A stretch of 64,000 nt of DNA from Chryseobacterium camelliae. Lineage in GTDB: Bacteria; Bacteroidota; Bacteroidia; Flavobacteriales; Weeksellaceae. The position numbers and the translations under genes were made by a program. Below, in pieces: positions 43,261 through 52,391 of the stretch; the stretch's first letter is position 1, and each line of letters opens with the position of its first letter. The DNA lies in the NCBI RefSeq assembly GCF_002770595.1, contig NZ_CP022986.1:1116001-1180000 (forward strand). Direction: 5' to 3'. Below the pieces are notes generated by a model that saw nothing but the letters and a program-made list of their open reading frames with translations, searched no databases and was not told the origin of the DNA.

Positions 43261-43647
43261 TTACGGATTGGTTTTATGGGAAGCATGTCTGCGGCCTTTG
43301 AGGAATAACAGAAGGTTCAGGAACATCATGATGCCGAGGTAAATGGAAAACTTGCCGATCTTTTCGCTCAGGCTGACCACCAGGCTTTCTACGGTTTCAA
43401 TACGGTACAGTTCGATGATGCAGAGCGCAAAGCCGATATTCAGAAGGTAAAAGCCGATTTTAAACAGGGAATTGGTCGCCATTGCAATGTCCTGCTTCTG
43501 GTGGAAAATATCCATCATGAATGTTTTGGAGTTTTTAAAAAGAAACTGGGATACGGTAACGGTAAGGATGAGCACTACCGGAAGGTAAATCATGTACGCT
43601 GAAAAGTTGTACGTTGCGGGGGTTAAGATGGTTGCTGTCATGATCAT
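43261..43647 (-). CDS. small integral membrane protein
   Basis: This 128-residue protein has three or four membrane segments (YMIYLPVVLILTVTVSQFLF, LFKIGFYLLNIGFALCIIELY, FSIYLGIMMFLNLLLFLKG) and a basic tail RRHASHKTNP. No family is recognised. The start codon directly follows the stop of the preceding membrane-protein gene, with no gap, so the two are coupled. Confidence 0.7.
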   Translation of the reverse strand: MIMTATILTPATYNFSAYMIYLPVVLILTVTVSQFLFKNSKTFMMDIFHQKQDIAMATNSLFKIGFYLLNIGFALCIIELYRIETVESLVVSLSEKIGKFSIYLGIMMFLNLLLFLKGRRHASHKTNP

Positions 43648-43992
43648 TTATTTTAGGATTATTTTTTTTCTTAAAAAATACAGGGCAAACAGGTTGATAT
43701 AATGCAGGACACAGAGGATGAGCACCATATTCCCGATGCGTACCGCCGTCACGGAAAGCAGCTGTTCCGCAGAAGCTATCGGTGTCCAGGCAGTCAGGCT
43801 GATGGCAATATACCCGAGATTGATCAGGTAATAGCAACCCAACAGGATCCTGTTGATGGTTAGGCAAAGTTCCGGATCATGGATCAGATAGTTCAGGTAA
43901 TAGGTTCCGGCATGGTAACATCTTCTTCCCACATCCACCGTGATGTATGAGCTCACCGCAAGGAATATGACGTATGAGACAATATTGAACAT
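43648..43992 (-). CDS. small integral membrane protein, first target of the GbsR-type regulator
   Basis: This 114-residue protein has an N-terminal membrane segment (IVSYVIFLAVSSYITVDVG) and two more at about 47-67 and 85-107, ending FFLRKKIILK. Function unknown. It lies just downstream of an exact copy of the palindrome that also precedes the regulator gene, so it is likely controlled by that regulator. Its stop abuts the start of the next membrane-protein gene. Confidence 0.7.
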   Translation of the reverse strand: MFNIVSYVIFLAVSSYITVDVGRRCYHAGTYYLNYLIHDPELCLTINRILLGCYYLINLGYIAISLTAWTPIASAEQLLSVTAVRIGNMVLILCVLHYINLFALYFLRKKIILK

Positions 43993-44006
43993 CTTATAAA
44001 TATTAT

Positions 44007-44028
44007 ACTTTCAATAATTTTTGAAAAT
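44007..44028 (-). promoter_or_regulatory. operator copy 2, TTTCAA-N6-TTGAAA
   Basis: ACTTTCAATAATTTTTGAAA is followed by AT to give a 22-base sequence that is identical to 44655-44676. It contains the palindrome TTTCAA-N6-TTGAAA. It lies 15 bases upstream of the first membrane-protein gene and downstream of the regulator gene. A binding site for the regulator encoded between the two copies is the simplest reading. Confidence 0.68.
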
Positions 44029-44060
44029 TAAAATGAAATAAAAAAGGATCGATATCCTTT

Positions 44061-44564
44061 CTATTTCAACAGGTTGGTAATTTTACCTACCAACCAGTGG
44101 TCGTCGCTCTTGATGGCCAGATCCATGATGTTGTTGATCTTTCCGGTTACGGAGCTGAAATCCTCCATCAGCCGGATAAACTCTTTAGCTTCATCGGAAT
44201 CTTTGTCATCGATATTCTTCAGCTCTTCAAGGAAACCGATCACCGGTTCTATTTCCCTTTTCCTACGTTCTTTGGTAATCTGCTTGAACAGGAACCAGAT
44301 GTCTTTCTCTGCCACAAAATACTCTTTCCGGTCGCCTTTTACAAATTCCTTGCGTACGATTCCCCAGTCCATGAGGGCCCGCAGGTTCATATTGGCATTT
44401 CCCCTTGAAATTTCCAGCTGCTCCATTACCTCATCGGTAGAAAGCGGCTTTACTGAAGATATCAGAAGGGCATGCACCTGAGCCATCGTCCGGTTGATCC
44501 CCCAGTTGGTCGCAAAGGTTCCCCAGGTCTGAATATATTTTTCTTTGGCTTCTGAAAGTTTCAT
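44061..44564 (-). CDS. GbsR/MarR-family transcriptional regulator
   Basis: This 167-residue winged-helix protein of the GbsR type shows FATNWGINRTMAQVHALLISS, PLSTDEVMEQLEISRGNANMNLRAL for the recognition helix and RKEFVKGDRKEYF for the wing, followed by long dimerisation helices. Two identical palindromes flank the gene, one at its own promoter and one before the membrane-protein genes. This suggests autoregulation and control of the downstream run. The ATG at 44564 (MKLSEAKEKY) is preferred over one 12 codons earlier, which adds a Lys-rich stretch. Confidence 0.85.
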   Translation of the reverse strand: MKLSEAKEKYIQTWGTFATNWGINRTMAQVHALLISSVKPLSTDEVMEQLEISRGNANMNLRALMDWGIVRKEFVKGDRKEYFVAEKDIWFLFKQITKERRKREIEPVIGFLEELKNIDDKDSDEAKEFIRLMEDFSSVTGKINNIMDLAIKSDDHWLVGKITNLLK

Positions 44565-44632
44565 TGTCTTCTTTTTCTTTTTGAACGTTAATCCAGCCAT
44601 TCCAAGGCCGGTATCAGCTTCAATTCCTGTTA

Positions 44633-44676
44633 CAAATATAATTATATTTTTTGAACTTTCAATAATTTTTGAAAAT
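44633..44676 (-). promoter_or_regulatory. promoter of the GbsR/MarR gene overlapped by operator copy 1
   Basis: On the minus strand TTG (CAA at 44660-44662), a 19-base spacer and TATATTTG (CAAATATA at 44633-44640) form a full Bacteroidota promoter. The palindrome TTTCAA-N6-TTGAAA (within 44655-44676) covers the -33 TTG, so a bound repressor would block polymerase. Confidence 0.7.
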
Positions 44677-44716
44677 AAATTATGCTTTTTTTTATTTCCT
44701 TAAACAGTCCGGGCGG

Positions 44717-45154
44717 CTATAAACTTTTACCGATCATTGCATCCAGAACGGAGATATTCAGATCCCCGGAATACAATATGACGCCTTGTTTATCAATAAG
44801 AATGATTTGCGGGAACGCGGAAACCCCGTAGTTTTTATTAACCGATGCATCACCATTCAAAGTATCATAGCTGACTTTATGCCTGTCCACAAACTGATGG
44901 ATAGCCTGTTGGCTGTCCGTCGTATTGATGGCCAGCACCTTTAAGCCTGAAACTCCGTAGCGGGTATTCAATGTATTGAGTTCAGGAACGGCTTTAATAC
45001 AGTAACTGCAGTTCCTGATCCAGAATTCAAGCAAAACAGGATGCCCCCGGAACTGCTGTAAACTCACTTTTTCTCCGGTCTCATTGTGTACCAAGGTGAA
45101 ATCAGGAGCGACCTGCCCCGTATCAATCAGTTTTACCGATTCTTTTTTTTTTCC
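44717..45154 (-). pseudogene. C-terminal thioredoxin (TlpA-like) half of a frameshifted gene
   Basis: This frame encodes a thioredoxin fold with the redox motif CSYC in EFWIRNCSYCIKAVPEL and the cis-Pro region GVSAFPQIILIDKQG. It has no ATG; the first usable codon is a TTG well inside the domain. Upstream it reads back through GQVAPDFTLVHNE, a typical TlpA beginning, to the A10 run at 45143-45152, where it meets the frame of the preceding gene. One extra A would fuse the two into a protein of about 390 residues. It is therefore the second half of one gene, reached by slippage or lost by mutation. Confidence 0.8.
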
Positions 45155-45891
45155 TTATATTCTTTCAGATATGTTGAGTAATACCAGCTGTTTTCTTTAG
45201 GCTCTGCGGGATTAAGAACCATATGAGAAAAGTCTGTCCGGTTAACATCCCTGCTTCCTCTTTTAAGCTGGATATAGCTTACCGGCAGAAAACTTTTCCT
45301 GTCAATGATTATTTTATGGTAAAACGTTATCTTTTCTGTGGTTAGCTTAAATCTTTTCCCAAGGTAATCCGGATACCGGTCCTGGGTTTGGAAATTCAAA
45401 AGATAGTACTGTTTCTTACCGATCAAAGTATCCTTAACCTGCTTTACCATGCTTTGGTCACTGATAACAGCCGGCAAAATATTCCTGATCGTAATGATTG
45501 AGTTGTACAGTGCGGACAGACCTTCAAAATCTGCAAGCACAACTTTATTTTTAATGTGAATAGTCCTGTCTTCTTCAGATGTTTCGAAAAGCTCGGTATT
45601 GTTAAATACAGAAAGCCCTGTTTCATCTCTATACTGATACCGGAATCCTGCAAGGTCATTATCTTTGCTGAAATCTACATACATTTCACCTTCCGATTTG
45701 CTGTGATAATCCTCCGCAGGATACGTAAATTCTCTTGTATAATGATAGGCAATTGTTTTTACGGATTGTAGTTTTCCTGAAAGTTTCCTGAAGATATTCA
45801 GCTCATTTTCAGGGGTACCGGCACTAATCTCTGTGCTTATTACTACGAATAACAATAGTGTGAGCCTGAATGGATAACAGAAGTTTTTCAT
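45133..45891 (-). CDS. N-terminal half of a TlpA-like periplasmic protein, ending at an A10 tract
   Basis: This 252-residue protein has a signal peptide (LTLLLFVVISTEISAG). A beta-rich domain follows with FRKLSGKLQSVKTIAYHYTREF, EGEMYVDFSKDNDLAGFRYQY and FKLTTEKITFYHKIIIDRKSFLPVSY, which resembles the LolA/LolB-like fold often placed before TlpA domains. It stops at KEKKKNR just after ten consecutive A. With one more A the frame would continue into the thioredoxin domain. Whether the short form is a genuine product, a slippage product or an error cannot be told here. Confidence 0.75.
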   Translation of the reverse strand: MKNFCYPFRLTLLLFVVISTEISAGTPENELNIFRKLSGKLQSVKTIAYHYTREFTYPAEDYHSKSEGEMYVDFSKDNDLAGFRYQYRDETGLSVFNNTELFETSEEDRTIHIKNKVVLADFEGLSALYNSIITIRNILPAVISDQSMVKQVKDTLIGKKQYYLLNFQTQDRYPDYLGKRFKLTTEKITFYHKIIIDRKSFLPVSYIQLKRGSRDVNRTDFSHMVLNPAEPKENSWYYSTYLKEYKEKKKNR

Positions 45892-45996
45892 GATCTATTT
45901 TTACTGCACCTAAAAATACACAAATTTGCTTCCCGGCGGATAAAAATGTGAAATTCAGATTTCCTGATGATGAAACGAATACAATTCCTTAGGCGT

Positions 45997-46024
45997 AAAA
46001 AAGCTGCCTCCTTCCGGAGGCAGC
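45997..46024 (-). terminator. intrinsic terminator of the VWA gene
   Basis: GCTGCCTCC and GGAGGCAGC form a perfect 9-bp stem around TTCC, followed on the minus strand by six T. It begins seven bases after the stop of the VWA lipoprotein gene. Confidence 0.9.
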
Positions 46025-46031
46025 TCAACCA

Positions 46032-47966
46032 CTACTTCTGAATTCCCCTGTACGCATCTACAAGTCTTATCAATTCCGATCTGTAGCCTTCATCATCTCT
46101 GTTTTTACCTTCCCGGGCCAATGCCCCGACCGCTTTGAGGTCTTTCTCTTTAATCAGCTGAGAATCCCTGAGGATCAGCCCGAACCATGCTACGGCAGAG
46201 GCGAACCTGAAATCGGGACCCGACTGTTCTATGGTTACCGGCACATTCTTCACCACCTTCACGATTTCGCTGCTCTGGTCACCTTCCGGCTTTTTGTATC
46301 GGAATTTGATGGTGGCCAGTTCATTGCCGAAGTTCAGTTTTTTCGGAGGTGCCGAATACTTCAGCGTGTTTTCTTTAGGAAGGAATTCCGAATGGGCATC
46401 GGCCGGAATTACCTCATAAAGGGCAGTTATCGTATGCCCGCTTCCCAGTTCGCCGGCATCAATAGCATCATTGGTAAAGTCTTCGTTCCTCAGCTTCCGG
46501 TTTTCATACCCGATCAGCCGGTAGGATTTGACGAATTTAGGATTGAACTCGATCTGGATCTTCACATCTTTGGCTATCGCATACATGCTTCCGGCAAACT
46601 CTTTTCCGAGGAATTTATTGGCTTCCTGAAGGTTATCGATGTAGGCATAATTCCCGTTGCCTTTGTCAGCAAGGGTTTCCAGGCGGTTGTCCTTGTAATT
46701 CCCCATTCCGAAACCGAGGCAGGTCAGGAAAATCCCTGTCTTTCTTTTTCCTTCGATGAGTTGTTCAAGACCCTTTTCTGTGGAAACGCCTACGTTGAAA
46801 TCTCCGTCCGTAGCCAGTACTACCCTGTTGTTCCCGCCTTTGATGAAGTTTTCCCCGGCCAGCTTATATGCCAGTTCTATGCCTTCGCCGCCGGCTGTAC
46901 TTCCGCCGGCCTGAAGCTTGTCCAACGCCATTAGGATGGTTTCCTTGTCTTTTGCAGAAGTCGGGGGAAGCACAACGCCGGCACTTCCGGCATATACCAC
47001 GATGCCTACCTTATCCTGAGGCCTGAGCTGGTCGAGCAAAACCCTGAAAGAGGATTTCAGCAACGGAAGCTTATTCTCATCACTCATGGAACCGGAAACG
47101 TCGATGAGGAACGTAATATTGGAAGCCGGAAGGTTATCAAGCGGTACTTTTTTACCCTGAAGCCCGATTTTCAGCAGTTTGCTGCCTGGGTTCCATGGTG
47201 CATCGCTGTATTCAGTACTGATGGAAAAAGGAGCTTTTCCTTCAGGCTGGGGATAATCATATTTAAAATAATTGATCATTTCTTCAATCCTTACCGCATC
47301 CCTATCTACAGGAGATCCGTAATTGATCATCCTCCGGATATTGGAATAGGAAGCATTGTCCACATCAATGGAAAAAGTGGACAGCGGCTGGTTTATCGTG
47401 AGCTCAAACGGATTCTCTACCCATCTATTGTATTCTTCATCATTGACCTCCGGCTGGATTCTGACCGGATTTTTTCCTTTCTGTTTTACGGCCGTCTTTT
47501 TAATATAAGCCTTATTGGGTGAGGCACTGATCTTCAGCCCGCGTGCATATCCCATAACGGCTGACTCATTAACTGATATCTCAGAAGCCGTTACCATCTT
47601 GGGCTTAGGGCAGCCATTGTATTCCGGCATTCCGGGAACAGTCGGACAGGCATCATCTTTATCCAGGATACCGTCGCCATCAGTATCGGGCCACGGACAA
47701 CCGTTATTCTCAGGCGGACCGGCAACAGCAGGGCATGCATCGTCCTTATCAATGATTCCGTCACCATCGGTATCCGGCCATGGGCAGCCGTTGTTTTCCG
47801 GAGGGCCGGGCTGTTCCGGGCACTGGTCGTCTTTATTCGGGACACCATCCTGGTCGTGATCCTTCCGGAGGCTCAGAACTGGTTTACCGTCTGTTGAAGG
47901 AGTTGTTTTTGTTTTGCAGCTGATCATAAAGGCCAGTACGGCAAGGGTTATACAGATTTTTTTCAT
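46032..47966 (-). CDS. VWA-domain lipoprotein with thrombospondin type 3 repeats (YfbK-like)
   Basis: This 644-residue protein has a lipobox ending at Cys17 (FMISC). Three calcium-binding TSP3 repeats ([15 protein letters not shown] type) lie at about 38-118. The YfbK-type N-terminal domain ([19 protein letters not shown]) leads into a von Willebrand A domain with an intact [16 protein letters not shown], near 285. A DUF3520-like C-terminus ends [21 protein letters not shown] domains bind protein ligands through a metal ion. It is the last gene of a unit that starts with an ECF sigma factor, so surface stress or envelope functions are likely. Confidence 0.88.
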   Translation of the reverse strand: MKKICITLAVLAFMISCKTKTTPSTDGKPVLSLRKDHDQDGVPNKDDQCPEQPGPPENNGCPWPDTDGDGIIDKDDACPAVAGPPENNGCPWPDTDGDGILDKDDACPTVPGMPEYNGCPKPKMVTASEISVNESAVMGYARGLKISASPNKAYIKKTAVKQKGKNPVRIQPEVNDEEYNRWVENPFELTINQPLSTFSIDVDNASYSNIRRMINYGSPVDRDAVRIEEMINYFKYDYPQPEGKAPFSISTEYSDAPWNPGSKLLKIGLQGKKVPLDNLPASNITFLIDVSGSMSDENKLPLLKSSFRVLLDQLRPQDKVGIVVYAGSAGVVLPPTSAKDKETILMALDKLQAGGSTAGGEGIELAYKLAGENFIKGGNNRVVLATDGDFNVGVSTEKGLEQLIEGKRKTGIFLTCLGFGMGNYKDNRLETLADKGNGNYAYIDNLQEANKFLGKEFAGSMYAIAKDVKIQIEFNPKFVKSYRLIGYENRKLRNEDFTNDAIDAGELGSGHTITALYEVIPADAHSEFLPKENTLKYSAPPKKLNFGNELATIKFRYKKPEGDQSSEIVKVVKNVPVTIEQSGPDFRFASAVAWFGLILRDSQLIKEKDLKAVGALAREGKNRDDEGYRSELIRLVDAYRGIQK

Positions 47967-48071
47967 TGTAGTTAGGTTTAATTATGGGGTTAAATATGGG
48001 CAAAGGATATCCTGCTCTCCGCCAGGGAAAGCTTATTCTGAAGCAATGATTGGGTTAGGCTGAAAGAAGTC

Positions 48072-49112
48072 TTATCTGTTTTCCGAAGAATCTTTTTTCA
48101 ATGCTTTCCTGACCTTTTGTACTGCTCCGGAGAAGAATTTTTTGGTTTCCGTGATGACTATTCCGCGCGAAGCTTTTTTACCATACATCGATATGGCTTT
48201 CTTACCTGTAAGAACGGTAACGGATCTGATATTTCCGGCATTTAGTGTCCTGAACCTTTCGATTCCGGCCGTTTCATCATCAATGACATACAGGCAGTCT
48301 TCCGCTGAAAATGCAGGATCTGAACCCTGAATGGTAAGCGTACCCCCCTGCGCAGCCGGAGCTACCCTGATGCTGATGCCGGGAGATAAGATCTGTACGA
48401 AAGCCGGCTTATCCGGGTCTTGCGTGATGCTTTCTGATGAAGAAGGCGCAGCATCTGCAAGGGAAGCTTTACGGGAAATTCCATGTTCTGAACCTGAAAG
48501 ATTATTAAAACCGGAGGTCGCAACTTTAGCTTTCATCTTCTGCCCCACAGCTTCGTCACCTGCCGTGCGCTCTTTTTCATACGCTTGCTGATCTTTCTCA
48601 TTTACAGCCATAGATTGCCGGAACTTATGGTCATTATTCTCAAGCTGTACAGCCGATTCAGCAGATGTATATCCAGCTTCGTTTTGTACCACCGGTCCTG
48701 AAAGAGGCGATGGAACGATCCCATCCCTGGTTATTGTATTTCCGGAAGCCCTGCCCGTATTTTTTTCCCGGACCGCTGCCGGAACCTCAACATCTGCCGG
48801 CAGGCTATTTTGGGAGCCTGGTACTTCGATTTTTGAAGGCTGAGATGGGGTTTGAGCCACTACCGTTTTTGCCTGCTGATTATCTGCCTGGTTTTCACCG
48901 GTCAGGAAAAAGATCCCGCTTCCGATGATTATGCTTGCTGCAATCCCGTACGGAATCCATGACGGCACTTTTTTAGGTGCCGGATGCAGGTGCTGATCCA
49001 GCTGCCTGTCCACTTTGTCCCAGACTTTTTCAAAACCCGGAAAAGTGACTGGTTCCCCGGAAGCTTTGGAAGCTTCACTGAATGCAGTATCGATATCGTT
49101 TTGGTTGTCCAT
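48072..49112 (-). CDS. membrane regulator, anti-sigma-like, with TonB-plug-like C-terminus
   Basis: This 346-residue protein has a cytoplasmic N-terminus (about 1-45, PVTFPGFEKVWDKVDRQLDQ), one membrane segment (PYGIAASIIIGSGIFFL) and a long low-complexity Ser/Lys/Glu-rich linker. The C-terminal YVIDDETAGIERFRTLNAGNIRSVTVL resembles the plug segment of TonB-dependent receptors (the conserved IxxIxVLK... pattern). It starts 12 bases after the ECF sigma gene, the usual place of an anti-sigma factor. No zinc-binding ZAS motif is seen, so the anti-sigma role is inferred from position and topology. Confidence 0.68.
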   Translation of the reverse strand: MDNQNDIDTAFSEASKASGEPVTFPGFEKVWDKVDRQLDQHLHPAPKKVPSWIPYGIAASIIIGSGIFFLTGENQADNQQAKTVVAQTPSQPSKIEVPGSQNSLPADVEVPAAVREKNTGRASGNTITRDGIVPSPLSGPVVQNEAGYTSAESAVQLENNDHKFRQSMAVNEKDQQAYEKERTAGDEAVGQKMKAKVATSGFNNLSGSEHGISRKASLADAAPSSSESITQDPDKPAFVQILSPGISIRVAPAAQGGTLTIQGSDPAFSAEDCLYVIDDETAGIERFRTLNAGNIRSVTVLTGKKAISMYGKKASRGIVITETKKFFSGAVQKVRKALKKDSSENR

Positions 49113-49124
49113 TGTTGTAAAAGT

Positions 49125-49640
49125 TTAAATGTTCCTGCTGGTTAAAAGTTCCTGCAATTTTTTCCTGGCAAAATTCAGCTGTGATTTGGAAGTCCCTTCG
49201 CTGATGGAGAGCATGGCGGCAATTTCTTTATGGGGATAGCCCTCGATCGCAAAAAGGTTGAAGATGGCCCTGCACCCTTCGGGAAGGAAATGCAACAGTC
49301 CGAGGATGTCTTTCTCAAAAGAGGCTTCTTCATAAGATTCGTCAGCAATCATAAGGTTGTCTTCCAGGGAAACATGGAGCTTTTTATTGGCCCTGAGTTT
49401 CTGTAAGCATTCGTTCACCGTAATTTTTTTTGCCCAGGCCTCAAAGGTTTCCAGATCCTGAAGCTGGTTCATTTTCGTGAATATTTTAAAAAACGTATCG
49501 GCAAGGACTTCTTCGATATCTTCATCGCTTTTAAGATACCGCCTGCAGACTGCATACAGTTTTCCTGCAAGTTTTTCATAGACCTGCCGCTGCGCATTCC
49601 GGCTGTTGCGCCGGCATTCCATCAGGAGTTCTTTATCCAT
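49125..49640 (-). CDS. ECF-type RNA polymerase sigma factor
   Basis: This 171-residue protein has sigma region 2 (AQRQVYEKLAGKLYAVCRRYLKSDEDIEEVLADTFFKIF) and region 4 (LPEGCRAIFNLFAIEGYPHKEIAAMLSISEGTSKSQL). These are the standard halves of an extracytoplasmic-function sigma factor. It is followed by a membrane protein in the position of an anti-sigma factor and by the VWA lipoprotein. It probably transcribes its own operon and envelope genes. Confidence 0.92.
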   Translation of the reverse strand: MDKELLMECRRNSRNAQRQVYEKLAGKLYAVCRRYLKSDEDIEEVLADTFFKIFTKMNQLQDLETFEAWAKKITVNECLQKLRANKKLHVSLEDNLMIADESYEEASFEKDILGLLHFLPEGCRAIFNLFAIEGYPHKEIAAMLSISEGTSKSQLNFARKKLQELLTSRNI

Positions 49641-49847
49641 ACATCGGGGCTTATACTACTATAGATGCAGGTAGTTTCAGAAAGGTTGGAAACATGGCTG
49701 ACTTTTTTTCAAAATAACGAAAAAAAACAACATCCGGGCCTCTCATATTGAGGATGGGCATTTAAATCCAACCTGAACACATTTAACTTTACCGGCTGTA
49801 ACGAATCTCAGATACGAACGACTATTCATAATATAATTTTTACAGTA

Positions 49848-51053
49848 ATGAAAAACACTAAATTTATCTCATTACTTTTTGTTTTGTCTGCAGGAAGTAT
49901 GATGTTTGCGCAGGATGACCTGATCAACAAGCTGAAAAGCAACCAATCCCAGAATGCCAATTTCCAGTTTACCACCCTTAAGGATGTAGGGGCCACGTCG
50001 GTGAAGAACCAAGGTTCGTCGGGAACGTGCTGGAGCTATTCCGGGAATTCGTTCCTGGAATCTGAAATGCAGCGTATGGGCAAAAAGCCGGTGGACCTGG
50101 CAGAAATATTTACGGCAAGGAATTCTTACCACGACAAAGCAAAATTGTACGTCCTGAACAGCGGAGCCATCAACTGGGGCGACGGCGGGGAACTGCACGA
50201 TGTCATCAATATGTATAAAAAATACGGTGCCGTACCTCAGGAAGCGTATAGCGGACTGAAAGCCGGGCAGACCACCAACAATTTCTCGGAGATGCAGTCA
50301 AAACTGAAGCCGGTCCTGGACAGCCTCGTTCAGGCTTCACAAAAAGGCAGGCTTACCGACAACTGGATGTCCTCCGTAGATGCTGTACTGGATGAATACC
50401 TGGGAAAAGTCCCTGCTAATTTTACATACGAAGGAAAATCCTATACCCCAAAAACCTTTGCGAAGGAAGTGGTAGGCATCAACCCTGAAGATTATGTTGA
50501 ATTATCATCTTATAAGGATTACCCATATTTCCAGAAATTCGTAGTGCCGATCCCGGATAACTGGAGCCACGATTCCGACTGGAACGTGCCGATGAAAGAC
50601 CTGACGGCTATTGTAGACAATGCCGTTAAAAAAGGATATTCCGTAGGCTGGGCAACCGATGTTTCCGAACCGTATTTCTCTTATAAAAACGGCGTTGCCT
50701 ACGTTCCGGATGTCAACCTGGACCAAACGATGACCCCGGAAATGAAAAAGGAACTGTTCACAGAGCCTAAAGCAGACAAAACCATTACGGAAGACATGCG
50801 CCAGAAAGCCCTTAACGACCTTTCCACTACCGATGACCACGGAATGCATATCGTTGGCCTTGCAAAAGACCAGACCGGAAAGGAATATTATATGGTTAAA
50901 AATTCCTGGGGGGTAACCAATGATTTCAAAGGCTATATCTATGTGACCAAACCGTATGTGGAATATAAATCAACTGCTATCCTTGTCCACAAAAATGCAA
51001 TTCCGAAAAATATCCTGAAACAGCTGAAGCCTAATACCGGCATCGGTCTGTAA
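49848..51053 (+). CDS. C1 (papain/bleomycin-hydrolase-like) cysteine peptidase, secreted
   Basis: This 401-residue protein has a signal peptide to about AQ22. It carries the papain-type catalytic residues: oxyanion Gln and Cys61 in KNQGSSGTCWS, His in DDHGMHIVG and Asn in VKNSWG. The long insertions and the C-terminal KNSWG layout fit the peptidase C1B/BleC group. The secretion signal separates it from cytoplasmic aminopeptidase C. It is probably used in extracellular or periplasmic protein breakdown. It is monocistronic, divergent from the ECF sigma gene and followed by a bidirectional terminator. Confidence 0.9.
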   Translation: MKNTKFISLLFVLSAGSMMFAQDDLINKLKSNQSQNANFQFTTLKDVGATSVKNQGSSGTCWSYSGNSFLESEMQRMGKKPVDLAEIFTARNSYHDKAKLYVLNSGAINWGDGGELHDVINMYKKYGAVPQEAYSGLKAGQTTNNFSEMQSKLKPVLDSLVQASQKGRLTDNWMSSVDAVLDEYLGKVPANFTYEGKSYTPKTFAKEVVGINPEDYVELSSYKDYPYFQKFVVPIPDNWSHDSDWNVPMKDLTAIVDNAVKKGYSVGWATDVSEPYFSYKNGVAYVPDVNLDQTMTPEMKKELFTEPKADKTITEDMRQKALNDLSTTDDHGMHIVGLAKDQTGKEYYMVKNSWGVTNDFKGYIYVTKPYVEYKSTAILVHKNAIPKNILKQLKPNTGIGL

Positions 51054-51091
51054 TCCTGAACATTCAGTACCATTTTAATATATTTAACTGT

Positions 51092-51126
51092 AAAATCCCC
51101 GCTACGTAACCGTAAGCGGGGATTTT
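51092..51126. terminator. bidirectional intrinsic terminator
   Basis: AAAATCCCCGCT and AGCGGGGATTTT form a perfect 12-bp stem with an 11-nt loop. A and T runs on both flanks make it work for the peptidase gene (plus) and the flavin oxidoreductase gene (minus). Confidence 0.9.
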
Positions 51127-51155
51127 CAATAAAATGAATAGATAGGTAAATTATG

Positions 51156-52217
51156 CTAATATAAAGTTGACATGCTTGCCGGTGAAAAATCCGACAGTTC
51201 TTCCATTCTGCCTTCTTTCACCTTCTGCACCCATTCCGGATCCTGTAATAAAGCTCTTCCCACGGCTACCAGGTCAAAGTCGCCTCTTTCCAGCCTGCGG
51301 GTCAGTTCAGACAGATCAGTGGTACCGGTACCTTCGCCGGCAAATGCAGCCATGAAATCTCCTTCCAGTCCTACCGAGCCCACGGTAATGGTCGGCTGTC
51401 CGGTAATCTTTTTAGCCCAGCCTGCGAAATTCAGGTCGGAACCTTCAAATTCAGCTTCCCAGAAGCGGCGTTGTGAACAGTGGAAGATATCTACACCGGC
51501 TTCTTTCAGTGGCAGCAGCCACTCTTCCATTTCTTCAGGAGTCTGAGCCAGCTTTACGGAATAATCCTGCTGTTTCCATTGGGACAACCGGATAATAATG
51601 GTAAAGTCCTCTCCTACCGCAGCCCGGATTGCTTTTACGATGTCTACGGCAAAGCGGCTTCTTTCTTTTAAAGTTTTCCCTCCGTATTCGTCGGTCCTGG
51701 TATTGGTTACCTCCCAGAAAAACTGGTCAATCAGGTATCCGTGTGCTCCATGGATTTCCAGGCAGTCGAAGCCGAGGTCCTTCGCAGACTTGGCTGAAAC
51801 TGCAAATTGTGCAATGGTATCCCGGATGTCTTCCAACGTCATATCCGATGCTTTTTCCATCGGTACTGACGGGTAATCATCTGAACTTCTCGTATCGCCC
51901 ACATGCCAGATCTGCGGGCCCATTTTACCACCGTTGGCATGAACGGAATCAATGACATTCTGCCATCCATCCAGCGCTTCGGTTCCGTAAAAATCAGGGA
52001 TATTCTGCATATTCTTTGAAGCCGGCCTGTTGATGACCGTCCCTTCTGAAATGATCAGGCCTACGCCTGCGGTAGCCCTTCTGGAATAGTAGTCGGCGAT
52101 CTGCTGTGTCGGAACACCGTTATCTGACTGTGCCCTGGTCATAGGAGCCATAACGATCCTGTTTTCAAGGGATAAATTTTTATAATGAAAAGGTTTGAAT
52201 AATGATTCTGTACTCAT
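51156..52217 (-). CDS. Old Yellow Enzyme-type NADH:flavin oxidoreductase
   Basis: This 353-residue FMN barrel enzyme shows NRIVMAPMTRAQSDNGVP, the substrate-binding HGAHGYLIDQFFWEVTNTRTDEYGG and the FMN phosphate site GDFDLVAVGRALLQDP. OYE enzymes reduce activated C=C bonds of enones, nitro compounds and similar electrophiles. It is divergent from an HxlR-type regulator, which fits control by electrophile or oxidative stress. Confidence 0.92.
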   Translation of the reverse strand: MSTESLFKPFHYKNLSLENRIVMAPMTRAQSDNGVPTQQIADYYSRRATAGVGLIISEGTVINRPASKNMQNIPDFYGTEALDGWQNVIDSVHANGGKMGPQIWHVGDTRSSDDYPSVPMEKASDMTLEDIRDTIAQFAVSAKSAKDLGFDCLEIHGAHGYLIDQFFWEVTNTRTDEYGGKTLKERSRFAVDIVKAIRAAVGEDFTIIIRLSQWKQQDYSVKLAQTPEEMEEWLLPLKEAGVDIFHCSQRRFWEAEFEGSDLNFAGWAKKITGQPTITVGSVGLEGDFMAAFAGEGTGTTDLSELTRRLERGDFDLVAVGRALLQDPEWVQKVKEGRMEELSDFSPASMSTLY

Positions 52218-52231
52218 TGGTAATACGCTCT

Positions 52232-52345
52232 GTTTTGTAATTGTTACACAAAGTAACTAATAATAGTTCTTATTTGTATCTCATATATCAAAAAAACTGG
52301 TAACTTTGCAGTAACCGATGATAGTAACATTGAAGTAACGGTGAA
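52232..52345. promoter_or_regulatory. divergent regulatory region with repeated GTAAC half sites
   Basis: GTTACACAAAGTAAC is a 5-bp inverted repeat with a 5-base spacer near 52243-52257. Further GTAAC units follow at about 52300, 52311, 52324 and 52336. TAACTTTG at 52301-52308 is a -7 candidate for the HxlR gene, with TTG 24 bases upstream. The GTAAC repeats are likely sites for the HxlR protein. Confidence 0.55.
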
Positions 52346-52391
52346 GATATGCACATGATTGTTTGCCCGGCCAACTCAAAAGCCCTTTCCT

